NCBI GenBank assembly: GCA_027449685.1
Contig: DAIDLC010000001.1
Coordinates: 157,353-221,352 of the forward strand
DNA from: Ferrovaceae bacterium
GTDB taxonomy: Bacteria; Pseudomonadota; Gammaproteobacteria; Burkholderiales; Ferrovaceae
Length of the DNA stretch: 64,000 nt
Direction of reading: 5' to 3'
A model generated the notes under the pieces. It was given only the letters and a program-made list of their open reading frames with translations, was not told where the DNA came from and made no database searches. Positions 53,365-63,902 of this stretch are shown piece by piece (within the stretch, counting starts at the first letter, position 1; every line of letters starts with the position of its first letter). Made by a program: the position numbers and the translations under genes.

Positions 53365-53838
53365 TTACAGGCCAGCGCCCGGGGCGGAAGGGACCTCAGG
53401 CTTGGACATGGCGTAAACCTGATCGGCGCGCGAAACAAAAGCTTCCACCATGGAATTGGCAATGGAGTGAAACACCGGGCCCACCACTTTTTCCAGAATG
53501 CGGCTGGCAAAGGTCCATTCCAGGGCAAAGGAAATTTTGCAGGCCTGTGCTTGCAAGGGGGTAAAACGAAATTCTCCCCGCAAATGCTGAAACGGACCCC
53601 GGACCAGATCCATGGTGAGGCACTGGCCAGGTTGGGAGCGATTGCAGGTGGTGAATTGTTGGCGTAACCCATGAAAATTAATGTGCAGGGTGGCAATGAC
53701 CTGTTCTGAGCTGCGCTCGCTCACTTCTGCGCCACTACACCAGGGCAAAAAACCGGGGTATTCGGGGATGTTGTCCACCAATTCCCACATTTCCTGGGCA
53801 GAGTGCATCACCAATACTGATTTTTCAACACGACTCAT
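53365..53838 (-). CDS. ratA: RatA/COQ10-like START-domain protein
   Basis: MSRVEKSVLVMHSAQEMWELVDNIPEYPGFLPWCSGAEVSERS; divergent from smpB. Confidence 0.88.
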   Translation of the reverse strand: MSRVEKSVLVMHSAQEMWELVDNIPEYPGFLPWCSGAEVSERSSEQVIATLHINFHGLRQQFTTCNRSQPGQCLTMDLVRGPFQHLRGEFRFTPLQAQACKISFALEWTFASRILEKVVGPVFHSIANSMVEAFVSRADQVYAMSKPEVPSAPGAGL

Positions 53839-53909
53839 GGGGATAAAACCGTAAAATGGTCGACCAATACGCGCTAACATAACAGACCAAATACCGATAG
53901 TACAAAATT

Positions 53910-54353
53910 ATGAGCATTGTCGACAATCGCAAGGCGTTTCATGATTATTTCATTGAAGAGCGCCATGAAGCGGGGTTGGTCCTGGAAGGATGGGAAGTCA
54001 AGTCCATTCGGGCTGGGCGTGCCCAAATCAAGGAAGCCTATGTGGTCATTCTCTCTGGAGAACTGTTCTTGCTGGGGGCCCATATCAGCCCCTTGCCAAC
54101 CGCTTCGACCCACATTCATCCCGATCCCACGCGCACCCGAAAACTGCTCCTGAAGGCTGAGGAAATCGCCAAACTGGTGGGGAAAGTGGAGCGCGCGGGA
54201 TATACCCTGGTGCCTCTCAATTTGCACTATTCCAAGGGGCGGATCAAAGCCGAAATTGGTTTGGCCAAGGGCAAGAAGCAGCATGACAAGCGGGAGGCTG
54301 AAAAAGAGCGGGACTGGCAAAGAGAAAAACAGCGTTTGTTACGGCAGCGATGA
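53910..54353 (+). CDS. smpB: SsrA-binding protein SmpB
   Basis: [62 protein letters not shown]. Confidence 0.96.
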   Translation: MSIVDNRKAFHDYFIEERHEAGLVLEGWEVKSIRAGRAQIKEAYVVILSGELFLLGAHISPLPTASTHIHPDPTRTRKLLLKAEEIAKLVGKVERAGYTLVPLNLHYSKGRIKAEIGLAKGKKQHDKREAEKERDWQREKQRLLRQR

Positions 54354-54378
54354 AGCGGCTGTTTGGCACCGGACTTGA

Positions 54379-55887
<1,509 letters not shown>

Positions 55888-55920
55888 CCTCCCGTCGCAC
55901 TGACCTCACAGGATCCACAT

Positions 55921-57486
55921 ATGTCCCGTCAAAAAATTCTGATACTGGACTTCGGGGCTCAGTATGCCCAGTTGATTGCCCGGCGCGTGCGGGAAGCCGG
56001 GGTTTATTGCGAGCTTCATCCCTGGGATGTGAGCGAGACCCTGGTGCGGGAATTCGCCCCCCAAGGCATCATTCTCTCGGGAGGGCCGGCCTCGGTAACC
56101 GACTCGACCCCGCCCCGGGCCCCTCAGGTCGTGTTTGAACTGGGCGTGCCGGTATTGGGCATTTGCTATGGGATGCAGACCATGGCGGCCCAATTGGGCG
56201 GGCAAGTGGAAAACGCCCGGCAGCGTGAATTCGGTTTTGCTCAGGTGCGCGCGCGCGGACATTCTGCCTTGCTGCAGGGAATTCAGGATCACAGTAACGA
56301 CCAGGGCCAGGGGTTGCTGGATGTGTGGATGAGCCACGGCGATAAGGTCACGGTTATGCCCCCCGGGTTTCACATCATTTGCGAAAACGCGGCCACACCC
56401 ATTGCCGGCATGGCCGACGAAAGCCGTCATTTCTATGGCGTGCAGTTTCATCCAGAAGTGACGCATACTTCTCAGGGCAAGGCCATTCTGGCACGGTTTG
56501 TTCATGACATTTGTGGGCTTGGTTCCGATTGGAATATGCCGGACTATGTGGTAGAGGCGGTGCGCTCCATTCGGGAGCAAGTGGGCGCAGAACAGGTCAT
56601 TCTGGGCTTGTCCGGCGGGGTAGACTCCTCGGTGGCGGCAGCCCTGTTGCATCGCGCCATTGGTGAGCGTCTAACCTGTGTTTTCGTGGATCATGGCCTG
56701 TTGCGCCAGGGGGAAGCCGAGCAGGTCATGGAGACCTTTGCGCGTCATTTGGGGGTGCACGTGGTGCACGTCAACGCCAAAGATCTGTTCATGCTGCATT
56801 TGAAGGGGGTGTCCGACCCCGAGCAAAAGCGCAAAATTATCGGACGCGAGTTTGTGGAAGTGTTTCAGCGGGAAGCGGCCAAACTCCCCCAGGCCCGCTG
56901 GTTGGCGCAGGGGACCATTTATCCCGATGTCATCGAATCGGCTGGTGCCAAGTCGGGCAAAGCGCAAAACATCAAATCCCACCACAACGTGGGGGGCCTG
57001 CCCGATACCTTGCATCTGAAATTACTGGAACCCTTGCGCGAACTGTTCAAGGACGAAGTACGGGAAATGGGTGTCGTGCTGGGATTGCCCCGTGACATGG
57101 TCTATCGTCATCCATTTCCAGGCCCTGGTTTGGGCGTGCGTATTCTGGGAGAGGTCCATGCTTCCTATGTGGACCTGCTGCAGCGCGCGGACGCCATTTT
57201 CATCGAAGAGCTGCGCCGAGCAGACTGGTACGACAAAGTCTCTCAGGCCTTTGCCGTGTTTTTGCCGGTGCGCTCGGTGGGGGTGATGGGCGATGGCCGT
57301 ACCTACGAATTCGTCGTGGCCTTGCGCGCTGTGGTGACGAGCGACTTCATGACCGCTCATTGGGCCGAACTCCCCTACGATCTGCTAGGTCGCGTATCCA
57401 ATCGCATCATCAACGAAGTGCGTGGCATCAATCGGGTGGTCTACGATATCTCCGGCAAACCCCCCGCTACCATCGAGTGGGAGTAG
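55921..57486 (+). CDS. guaA: GMP synthase (glutamine-hydrolyzing)
   Basis: [63 protein letters not shown]-terminus. Confidence 0.97.
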   Translation: MSRQKILILDFGAQYAQLIARRVREAGVYCELHPWDVSETLVREFAPQGIILSGGPASVTDSTPPRAPQVVFELGVPVLGICYGMQTMAAQLGGQVENARQREFGFAQVRARGHSALLQGIQDHSNDQGQGLLDVWMSHGDKVTVMPPGFHIICENAATPIAGMADESRHFYGVQFHPEVTHTSQGKAILARFVHDICGLGSDWNMPDYVVEAVRSIREQVGAEQVILGLSGGVDSSVAAALLHRAIGERLTCVFVDHGLLRQGEAEQVMETFARHLGVHVVHVNAKDLFMLHLKGVSDPEQKRKIIGREFVEVFQREAAKLPQARWLAQGTIYPDVIESAGAKSGKAQNIKSHHNVGGLPDTLHLKLLEPLRELFKDEVREMGVVLGLPRDMVYRHPFPGPGLGVRILGEVHASYVDLLQRADAIFIEELRRADWYDKVSQAFAVFLPVRSVGVMGDGRTYEFVVALRAVVTSDFMTAHWAELPYDLLGRVSNRIINEVRGINRVVYDISGKPPATIEWE

Positions 57487-57930
57487 GTGAGGCCGAGCTG
57501 GCAGAGCGAAGGTGTAGGCAAAACAATTGGTTGCGGATGTTGTTGATATGCGCCACATCATCAACGAGATCCTTTATGCGACCCTATCCGATTGATTAAT
57601 ATACAGATTGTTGTTTTTCCTCGATCTTGCGGCGCAGAGGGTATTCGTCTCACTTTGACGGTATTTCTGGCGGTAAAAATGCGACGGCGTCCGCGTGCGC
57701 CTCTGGTGCCGTCAGTGCGCGTGGACTGCTGACGGTAAAAATACGCTCGATAAGACTAGATTCGACAAGAACTTATCTCGGTCGAGGACGTGTTTCTTGC
57801 GTGACGGTAATTTCTCTTCGATGCCTGTCCGGTGATCAAAGCGGCACATCGTGACGCGAGGTTCATCGTTGGTCGAGTGCGGAAATCGCGGGCGGCGAGC
57901 AACCCCTACGTTGCCAAATCCATTTCATCG

Positions 57931-58119
57931 TCACCCCCCACGATAGGGATCCAGTAACACGGGTTTGGAACCACTGATTCTGGGGGTGAACCGATCACAA
58001 CCCATCCACTTCAATGCCGTCTTGTAGTTGATCCCCAGATGGCGGGCAATCTGGGCTGCATTGAGCTTCTGTGTCTGATGCATCTGTCGAATCTGGCAAA
58101 ACAGTTCGTAGGTAATCAT
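57931..58119 (-). pseudogene. IS21-family transposase IstA N-terminal remnant
   Basis: MITYELFCQIRQMHQTQKLNAAQIARHLGINYKTALKWMGCDRFTPRISGSKPVLLDPYRGG; IstA-type HTH N-terminus truncated at 62 aa. Confidence 0.75.
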
Positions 58120-58469
58120 GCAGGGCCTCCCTATGGGATAGGTGCAACCATCTGGCGAGCCAGAATGTCACGGCCCATTTGTAGCAGATGGCGCGATGCC
58201 TGCGCGATGTCATCTTGTAACGGTGATGCGGTCAAATGGGCAATTAGCCCAATTAAAACAGCAGGTTGATCGATTAAGACATCCAGATCTGATCGTCTAA
58301 AAGGTCAGGTACAACTCAAGCCCAAAATCAGGCACCCATTGGAATTTCAAACTGCTGCCTGGTAGCCAATTTCAACTTGCTGTTGACAGTGGGCGGACAT
58401 GTGCTCATGGTATTGGGTCATAGAATCAGGATGGCTTAACCTACGTGGACAGTGCACTGGATTGGTTTC

Positions 58470-58485
58470 ATACCTGAAATGGTAT
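58470..58485. promoter_or_regulatory. Palindromic candidate operator upstream of the HigBA-like TA pair
   Basis: ATACC-TGAAAT-GGTAT ending 11 nt before the toxin ATG. Confidence 0.45.
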
Positions 58486-58496
58486 AAACTGGTCGC

Positions 58497-58874
58497 ATGG
58501 CAGAACAAGAAAAACCGTTGATCTGGATCGGGGGAAGCAAGCGAGACCTAGTGGCGCTTCCAATGGATGTGCGCAAGTTCTTTGGTCACGCCTTGGACTT
58601 CGCTCAGCGCGGGGATCAGCACGACGCGGCAAAGCCGCTCAAGGGCTTCGGCGGTGCCGGCGTCCTTGAGATCGTCGAGGATGATGCTGGCGGTACGTAC
58701 CGGGCCGTCTATACGGTGAAATTCGCGGAAGCGGTGTTTGTCCTGCATTGCTTCCAGAAGAAGAGCAAGAGCGGGATCGCTACGCCGAAAGAGGACATGG
58801 ACATCATTCGCGCTAGGCTGAAGGTAGCCGAGGCGCTGGCAAAGGAGCTACGACATGGCAAAGCGCATGATTGA
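58497..58874 (+). CDS. HigB/RelE-superfamily (phage Gp49-like) toxin
   Basis: KPLIWIGGSKRDLVALPMDVRKFFGHALDFAQRGDQHDAAKPLKGFGGAGVLEIVEDDAGGTYRAVYTVKFAEAVFVLHCFQKKSKSGIATP. Confidence 0.88.
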   Translation: MAEQEKPLIWIGGSKRDLVALPMDVRKFFGHALDFAQRGDQHDAAKPLKGFGGAGVLEIVEDDAGGTYRAVYTVKFAEAVFVLHCFQKKSKSGIATPKEDMDIIRARLKVAEALAKELRHGKAHD

Positions 58875-59190
58875 AGGCATCGAGATCGAAACCAGCTCTG
58901 GCAACGTGTTCGCCGATCTCGGCCTGGCTGACGCCGAGAAGCTCAAAATCAAGTCCGGCCTGGTGATCGAGATCACCCGTGCCGTGCGTCGTCTCGGTTT
59001 GACCCAAGAAGAGGCGGGCCGGCGCATGGGCATTCCGCAACCGAAAGTGTCGGGGATGATGCGCGGCGACTTCGCCAACCTCTCCGAGCGGAAGCTGATG
59101 GAGTGCCTGAATCGTCTCGGGTACGACATCGAGATCAAGGTGCGGCCGGCCGCCGAGCCGATCGGTCACCTGACGCTCGCGATCGCTTGA
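58855..59190 (+). CDS. XRE-family HTH antitoxin (HigA-like)
   Basis: IEIETSSGNVFADLGLADAEKLKIKSGLVIEITRAVRRLGLTQEEAGRRMGIPQPKVSGMMRGDFANLSERKLMECLNRLGYDIEI; overlaps toxin end. Confidence 0.88.
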   Translation: MAKRMIEGIEIETSSGNVFADLGLADAEKLKIKSGLVIEITRAVRRLGLTQEEAGRRMGIPQPKVSGMMRGDFANLSERKLMECLNRLGYDIEIKVRPAAEPIGHLTLAIA

Positions 59191-59259
59191 TTTGTTGCCC
59201 ATGACCAGGATCATGAACCACATCGACCTAGTAGACCGTTCCATTAAAGTTATTACATA

Positions 59260-59496
59260 TTAACCAATACCCAACTCGAAGTTTTTCCAGCGGAATACGA
59301 CGGGAGTAGCGTTCATTTCTGCAATTCCCTTCAGGATGCGATTTTTGAGTTCTGTGACTGAGTGCACGCGGATATGACGCAGAAAAGTACGGGCCATCTT
59401 GGAAAACGCGCACTCGATGAGGTTGAGCCAAGAACCATGCTTGGGCGTGTGGACATATTCAAACCTCCCAGGTCGCGTCGCCAAGTAGGTTGTCAC
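59260..59496 (-). pseudogene. IS630-family transposase C-terminal remnant
   Basis: YVHTPKHGSWLNLIECAFSKMARTFLRHIRVHSVTELKNRILKGIAEMNATPVVFRWKNFELG; lacks N-terminal two thirds. Confidence 0.8.
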
Positions 59497-59610
59497 CAGC
59501 AGTCTGAAATTCCCATCTAGCAGCAGTTTGAAATTCCATGGGCTATTGTGGTGCTGATCATCGATTAAGTGTTGTGTTTGTCATGGGAAAGAAACACAAG
59601 GGGCTTGATC

Positions 59611-59636
59611 AACACTCTAACAATCATTAGAGTGTT
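59611..59636. promoter_or_regulatory. Perfect palindromic candidate operator for the ArsR-rhodanese regulator
   Basis: AACACTCTAA-CAATCA-TTAGAGTGTT immediately before ATG 59640. Confidence 0.7.
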
Positions 59637-59639
59637 TGT

Positions 59640-60308
59640 ATGAATAAGCGATCCCTAAAGGACCTGCTCTACGAACAGGTTGCCCGAATTGGCAAAACCC
59701 TCTCCAGTCCGAAGCGACTGGAACTGGTGGAGTTGCTGGCGCAGGGCGAGAAGAGCGTCGAGGCCTTGGCAGGCGAGGCCGGTATCGATATAGGGCTTGC
59801 CAGCGCCCACCTCAAAGCGTTGAGAACGGCTCGGCTGGTCGATACCCGGCGCGAAGGCAAATACATCTATTACCGGCTGAGTGGCCAGGACGTGTCGCAC
59901 CTATGGGTTACTTTGCGGGAAACCGCTGAGGAGCATCTGGTTGAACTCCGCGTAGCTCTGGAACAGATAACGTCTCACCCAGATACCTTGGTTTCGGAAG
60001 GGCGGAAAAGCCTGCTGGAGAAGGCGCGGCAAGGAGAAATCGTCATGATCGACGTGCGACCGGTCAGCGAGTTCAAGGCTGGCCATTTGCCCTTTGCGCG
60101 CTCCTTGCCCCTGGTTGAGCTGGAAAAGCGTCTGGCCGAACTCCCTGCAGATCGCACCATCGTGGCTTACTGCCGGGGGCCGTTCTGCCTCATGGCCGAC
60201 GAGGCAGTACAACTGCTCCGTGCCCGTGGTTTCGTTGCCCACAAGACCAGTGACGGCGTGAGCGAATGGGCCGCCAACGGCCTGCCAATCGAAACCTCCG
60301 CCGAGTAG
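59640..60308 (+). CDS. ArsR-family HTH regulator fused to a rhodanese domain
   Basis: LSSPKRLELVELLAQGEKSVEALAGEAGIDIGLASAHLKALRTARLVDTRREGKYIYYRL; rhodanese EIVMIDVRPVSEFKAGHLPFARSLPL...IVAYCRGPFCLMADEAV. Confidence 0.92.
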   Translation: MNKRSLKDLLYEQVARIGKTLSSPKRLELVELLAQGEKSVEALAGEAGIDIGLASAHLKALRTARLVDTRREGKYIYYRLSGQDVSHLWVTLRETAEEHLVELRVALEQITSHPDTLVSEGRKSLLEKARQGEIVMIDVRPVSEFKAGHLPFARSLPLVELEKRLAELPADRTIVAYCRGPFCLMADEAVQLLRARGFVAHKTSDGVSEWAANGLPIETSAE

Positions 60309-60359
60309 GTCACGGCGCAGGCTTTCAGAACACAGACCTCGACCATATAGGAGAACGCC

Positions 60360-60701
60360 ATGCAAACACTATTCATTCTCAACGATGCGCCTTACGGTAG
60401 CGAACGAAGCTTTAACGCCTTGCGGCTGGCTCGGGCATTGGCCAAGCGGGAAGGCGAATCAGTTCGCGTTTTTTTGATGGGAGATGCCGTGGCCTGTGCC
60501 AAAGCCGGCCAAAAGGTGCCCGAGGGTTATTACAACGCCGGTGATATGGTGCGCATGGTCGGCGGTGAGGTGGCCCTGTGTGGCACCTGTCTGGATGCTC
60601 GGGGAATACAGAGCAGTGAGCTCATCGAAGGGGCCCGTCGCAGCACCTTGAGCGAGCTCGCCGCCTGGACGGCGGAAGCCGACAAAGTTGTAGTCTTTTG
60701 A
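60360..60701 (+). CDS. DsrE/DsrF-like (YchN-type) sulfur relay family protein
   Basis: MQTLFILNDAPYGSERSFNALRLARALAKREGESVRVFLMGDAVACAKAGQ...GGEVALCGTCLDARGI. Confidence 0.88.
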   Translation: MQTLFILNDAPYGSERSFNALRLARALAKREGESVRVFLMGDAVACAKAGQKVPEGYYNAGDMVRMVGGEVALCGTCLDARGIQSSELIEGARRSTLSELAAWTAEADKVVVF

Positions 60702-60711
60702 GGAGCAGCCC

Positions 60712-61448
60712 ATGTTCTTTAAGCAACTGGCCACCAAAGAATCGTCCTTGTCTTACTTTTTCGGCTGTGGCGGACTGGGCAAGGCCGTTGCGGTGGATGT
60801 GGTGGCAGGCGATGAGGATTGGTTTGTCGAGGCAGCCCGCGAAGCAAAGGTCGAGATCACCCATGTCATCGACACCATGTCCACGCCGACCACTACTCTG
60901 GTGGCCGTGTGCTGGCCCAGCGGGTCCATGCCCCTTACAGCCTGCACGAGTCCAATCGTCACCGGGTGCAATACGACTTCCAGACTTTGCACGACGGCCA
61001 GATGCTCGACATCGGCAACGTCAAGGTCAAGATCCTGCACACGCCCGGGCATACGCCCGACAGCCTCTGCCTACTGGTGACAGACAAACGGCGCGGCGAA
61101 GCGCCCTGGTTTGTCGTGACGGGCGACACTCTGTTCGTCGGCGCTGTCGGACGCCCCGACTTGGCCGGACAGGAGCGGGAAATGGCCGGTGTACTCTACG
61201 ACAGTCTGCACGCCAAGCTACTGCCACTCCCCGACGAAATCGAAATCTATCCAGGGCATCAGGCTGGAAGCATTTGCGGTGCTGGCCTGTCGGGCAAGCC
61301 GTCCTCGACACTGGGCTTCGAGAAACGCTGGAATCCAGCGCTCAGGATGGCGCGAGAAGCCTTCATCAACACCCTGACGCAAGAGATTCCGCCACGCCCA
61401 GCCGAGATGGACGCGATGGTGTGTTTCAATCTCGGTTTGGAGCGCTGA
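60712..61448 (+). pseudogene. MBL-fold persulfide dioxygenase-like (ETHE1-like) gene with a single-base frameshift
   Basis: Frame 1 MFFKQLATKESSLSYFFGCGGLGKAVAVDVV...ITHVIDT continues in another frame as HVHADHYSGGRVLAQR...LHTPGHTPDSLCLLVTD...VTGDTLFVGAVGRPDL; break at about 60874-60877 (ACCATG where ACCCATG is expected). Confidence 0.85.
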
Positions 61449-61451
61449 AGC

Positions 61452-61762
61452 GTGCACACGGCCACCATCCGCCTCGGGCTGAGTGAGAATCTGGGGCAGT
61501 TTTCTCTGCTGGTTCTGGTGAATGCCTTCGTTGGTGCGATGGTGGGCCTGGAGAGAAGCATCCTGCCTGGCGTGCCTCTGCCGTGGGTGTTTATCGGCTT
61601 TGGCGCGACCTCGGCTATGCAGTTGGTGCGCTCATGGCCGGCATTACCGCAGATCTGTTTGGGATAGCGGCGGCCGTGTGGTTGGTCTGGGCACTCACCT
61701 TCCTGTCTGGCGTGATCGCCGCTGTGCGGATGAACGAAACCCTGCTCAGAGGGAAAGCATGA
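61452..61762 (+). pseudogene. MFS transporter with large internal deletion (N- and C-terminal ends only)
   Basis: VHTATIRLGLSENLGQFSLLVLVNAFVGAMVGLERSILP joined near 61562-61570 to WRASAVGVYRLWRDLGYAVGALMAGITADLFGIAAAVWLVWALTFLSGVIAAVRMNETLLRGKA in a different frame. Confidence 0.8.
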
Positions 61763-61783
61763 GCGCAACGCGGATTGGCGGCC

Positions 61784-61930
61784 ATGAAGGGACGTGAAAG
61801 CGGTATGCCCGACGAGGCATACTGGTCGTCGTTTTTTGACCCGGAATCGGCGCTTGACCGACTACTCCCAGACGTTGGGAAGACCGGCTATGTCGTTGAG
61901 TTCGGCTGTCGCCGCTTAAGCGGGAATTAG
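61784..61930 (+). pseudogene. SAM-dependent methyltransferase N-terminal remnant
   Basis: MKGRESGMPDEAYWSSFFDPESALDRLLPDVGKTGYVVEFGC then truncated where the motif I Gly-rich loop should continue. Confidence 0.6.
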
Positions 61931-62053
61931 TCGCGAATCGCTTTATCGGACACTTTCTGCAAAGGGGAATCCGACATTGAAACCACTGCTTGCTGTATTG
62001 AAAGCAGTTGGCATGAAACTCTCGGTGGAATCAGAACATCAGGCTGCTGCATA
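61917..62053 (+). pseudogene. C-terminal remnant of an addiction-module antidote (HigA/COG3636-like)
   Basis: AGISRESLYRTLSAKGNPTLKPLLAVLKAVGMKLSVESEHQAAA*. Confidence 0.7.
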
Positions 62054-62163
62054 GTCAGTTACCTCCTGGTCATCACCCGATGATCGTGCTGGCAATCTGT
62101 TGAGCTGAATGCTCTACGGCGCTGCCGTTTGGTTCACAGGGGCGTATGCTGGCTGAAATAGTC

Positions 62164-62223
62164 AACGAGCGTTGAGTTTTTCTTGCGTTTACGGTCAATG
62201 AAAGGCAAAATTCAACGCTCGTT
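62164..62223. promoter_or_regulatory. Paired palindromic candidate HipB operators
   Basis: AACGAGCGTTGA (62164-62175) and TCAACGCTCGTT (62212-62223); each contains an AACG-NN-CGTT palindrome; just upstream of hipB. Confidence 0.65.
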
Positions 62224-62241
62224 TATCTTCGTGGGGGGCGT

Positions 62242-62478
62242 ATGGTACACAGGGAAGTAGGCATCTCCTCTGTCTCAGAGCTTGGGCAAATGATTCGGGC
62301 TGTTCGGAAGGAATCCGGACTGACCCAACGCGACGCCGCCGCGCTGTGCAATGTCAGCCTGCCATTTCTCAACGGCCTGGAGCAAGGGAAAGCGACCGCC
62401 CAGATCGGAAAAGTGTTGTCCGTCTGCAACCGCTTTGGCATTGGTGTCAGGCTGAGGCTGCCGGGTGAAACGGCATGA
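62242..62478 (+). CDS. hipB: HipB-like HTH antitoxin
   Basis: VSELGQMIRAVRKESGLTQRDAAALCNVSLPFLNGLEQGKATAQIGKVLSVCNRFGIGVRLRLPGE; ATGA overlap with hipA. Confidence 0.9.
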   Translation: MVHREVGISSVSELGQMIRAVRKESGLTQRDAAALCNVSLPFLNGLEQGKATAQIGKVLSVCNRFGIGVRLRLPGETA

Positions 62479-63818
62479 GTGTTTTGCTCGTCTCGGCCAA
62501 TGGGGTTCCGGTTGGAACCCTTAAAGTCAAGAAGGGGCAGTGGGAATTCGTCTACGCGACCGAGTGGAAGGATTATTCACTGTCGCCCAACTTTCCCCTG
62601 GCCACCGAAAAGTTTGAAGATACCGCGAACGATAAACCGGTCGAGTGGTTCTTCGAGAACCTGTTGCCCGAGGGCAGACTGCGCGACCTGATCGCTACTC
62701 GCCACAGGATTGATCCCCGCGATACGTGGGCGCTTCTGGCCAGACATGGGCAGGACACCGCAGGGGCGTTTTCGCTGATTCCGGAAGGAATCGTGGCAGC
62801 AACAAAGGAAATTCTGGTACCACTTTCGCAAGAGGCGCTACAGGAAAAGATCAAGGCTTCCAGAGCGCGCAATCTCCCCCTGATGGCATCATGGGACGAA
62901 ATCCGCATGTCTTTGGCAGGCGCTCAAGAAAAACTGGGGCTGCGAATAGATGCCAATGGCGCGATGTTTCTTCCTGAAGGTTTGGCACCATCTACCCACA
63001 TCCTCAAACCGGAAAATGCCAGCGCCGACTTTCCCTATTGTCCCGCCAATGAATTTTTTTGCATGCGCTTGGCTCATGAGCTGAAGGTTCCAGTACCTGC
63101 GGTTGGGTTGCTGCACCTCCCAGAACCCCTTTATATTATCGAGCGGTTTGACCGCGAGCCTATGGAAAAGAGGCCTGATAAAGGATTCAGGCGGCTCCAC
63201 CAGATAGACCTATGCCAGGTGATGGGTGTGGCACCGTCAAAAAAATACGAGAGCGAGGGTGGTCTGGGTTTGCATCACTTGTTTGAAGTGCTGCGAGGCT
63301 CTTTCATGGATCGTCCAATCGTAGCCGCCAATGTCCTTGTCCAATGGATTGCCTTCAACTATTTGATTGGCAACCTGGACGCCCACGCGAAGAACATCGC
63401 ATTCCTGATGCGTGGACAAAAAGCCGCTGTGGCGCCGTTCTACGACATGCTGTGCGTAGAGGCCTATCTGCCGAGACAGACCATGGCCATGTCCATCGCC
63501 GGAGAGAACAAGCCTGGCTGGGTGGAAGGGGCGCATTGGGATGCGATGGCCTATGAGGCCGGTGTGGCGCCCCGACTCGTTCGCGGTGTTTTGTCGCGCA
63601 TGAGCGAGGACCTGCCGGAAGCGATCTCCAAGGTGATTGGTGATGAACGTCTGTTGCCTGGGGAACGGGATTTCCTGCGAGAGAAAGTCCTTCCCGTTAT
63701 CGAAGATCGAACAGGCTTTGTTGCCGATGCGCTCAAAACCCAGCAGTCTACAATCGCTGAGCTGCTGACGAAGCGGGAATTGGACCCGTCAGTAACGGAG
63801 CGGTTGGCCAGGCTGTAA
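62475..63818 (+). CDS. hipA: HipA-like serine/threonine kinase toxin
   Basis: 447 aa: VGTLKVKKGQWEFVYATEWKDYSLSPNFPL...WFFENLLPEGRLRDLIATRH...AGAQEKLGLRIDANG...IERFDRE...NYLIGNLDAHAKNIAFLM...APFYDMLC. Confidence 0.93.
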   Translation: MSVLLVSANGVPVGTLKVKKGQWEFVYATEWKDYSLSPNFPLATEKFEDTANDKPVEWFFENLLPEGRLRDLIATRHRIDPRDTWALLARHGQDTAGAFSLIPEGIVAATKEILVPLSQEALQEKIKASRARNLPLMASWDEIRMSLAGAQEKLGLRIDANGAMFLPEGLAPSTHILKPENASADFPYCPANEFFCMRLAHELKVPVPAVGLLHLPEPLYIIERFDREPMEKRPDKGFRRLHQIDLCQVMGVAPSKKYESEGGLGLHHLFEVLRGSFMDRPIVAANVLVQWIAFNYLIGNLDAHAKNIAFLMRGQKAAVAPFYDMLCVEAYLPRQTMAMSIAGENKPGWVEGAHWDAMAYEAGVAPRLVRGVLSRMSEDLPEAISKVIGDERLLPGERDFLREKVLPVIEDRTGFVADALKTQQSTIAELLTKRELDPSVTERLARL

Positions 63819-63902
63819 GCAGGGTTGTATGGCCAGTTAGTGTAAGAATCAGTCCACCTGCTGCGACTAACAAGTTTCAGAATACTTGCCGTGAGTAACC
63901 CT

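Larger units (their letters stand above)
58336..59540. repeat. Inverted repeats (IS-end-like) bracketing the HigBA pair and IS630 remnant
   Basis: TGGAATTTCAAACTGCTG at about 58340 is the reverse complement of CAGCAGTTTGAAATTCCA at 59521-59538; each end also carries a second diverged copy (58364-58380, 59498-59516). Confidence 0.75.

Noticed and set aside
53365-53838. RatA as a true toxin of a TA system with RnfH
   Set aside because: The ratA-rnfH pair next to smpB is common core synteny; the START-domain protein is more often regarded as a COQ10-like ubiquinone-binding protein, so no TA claim is made.
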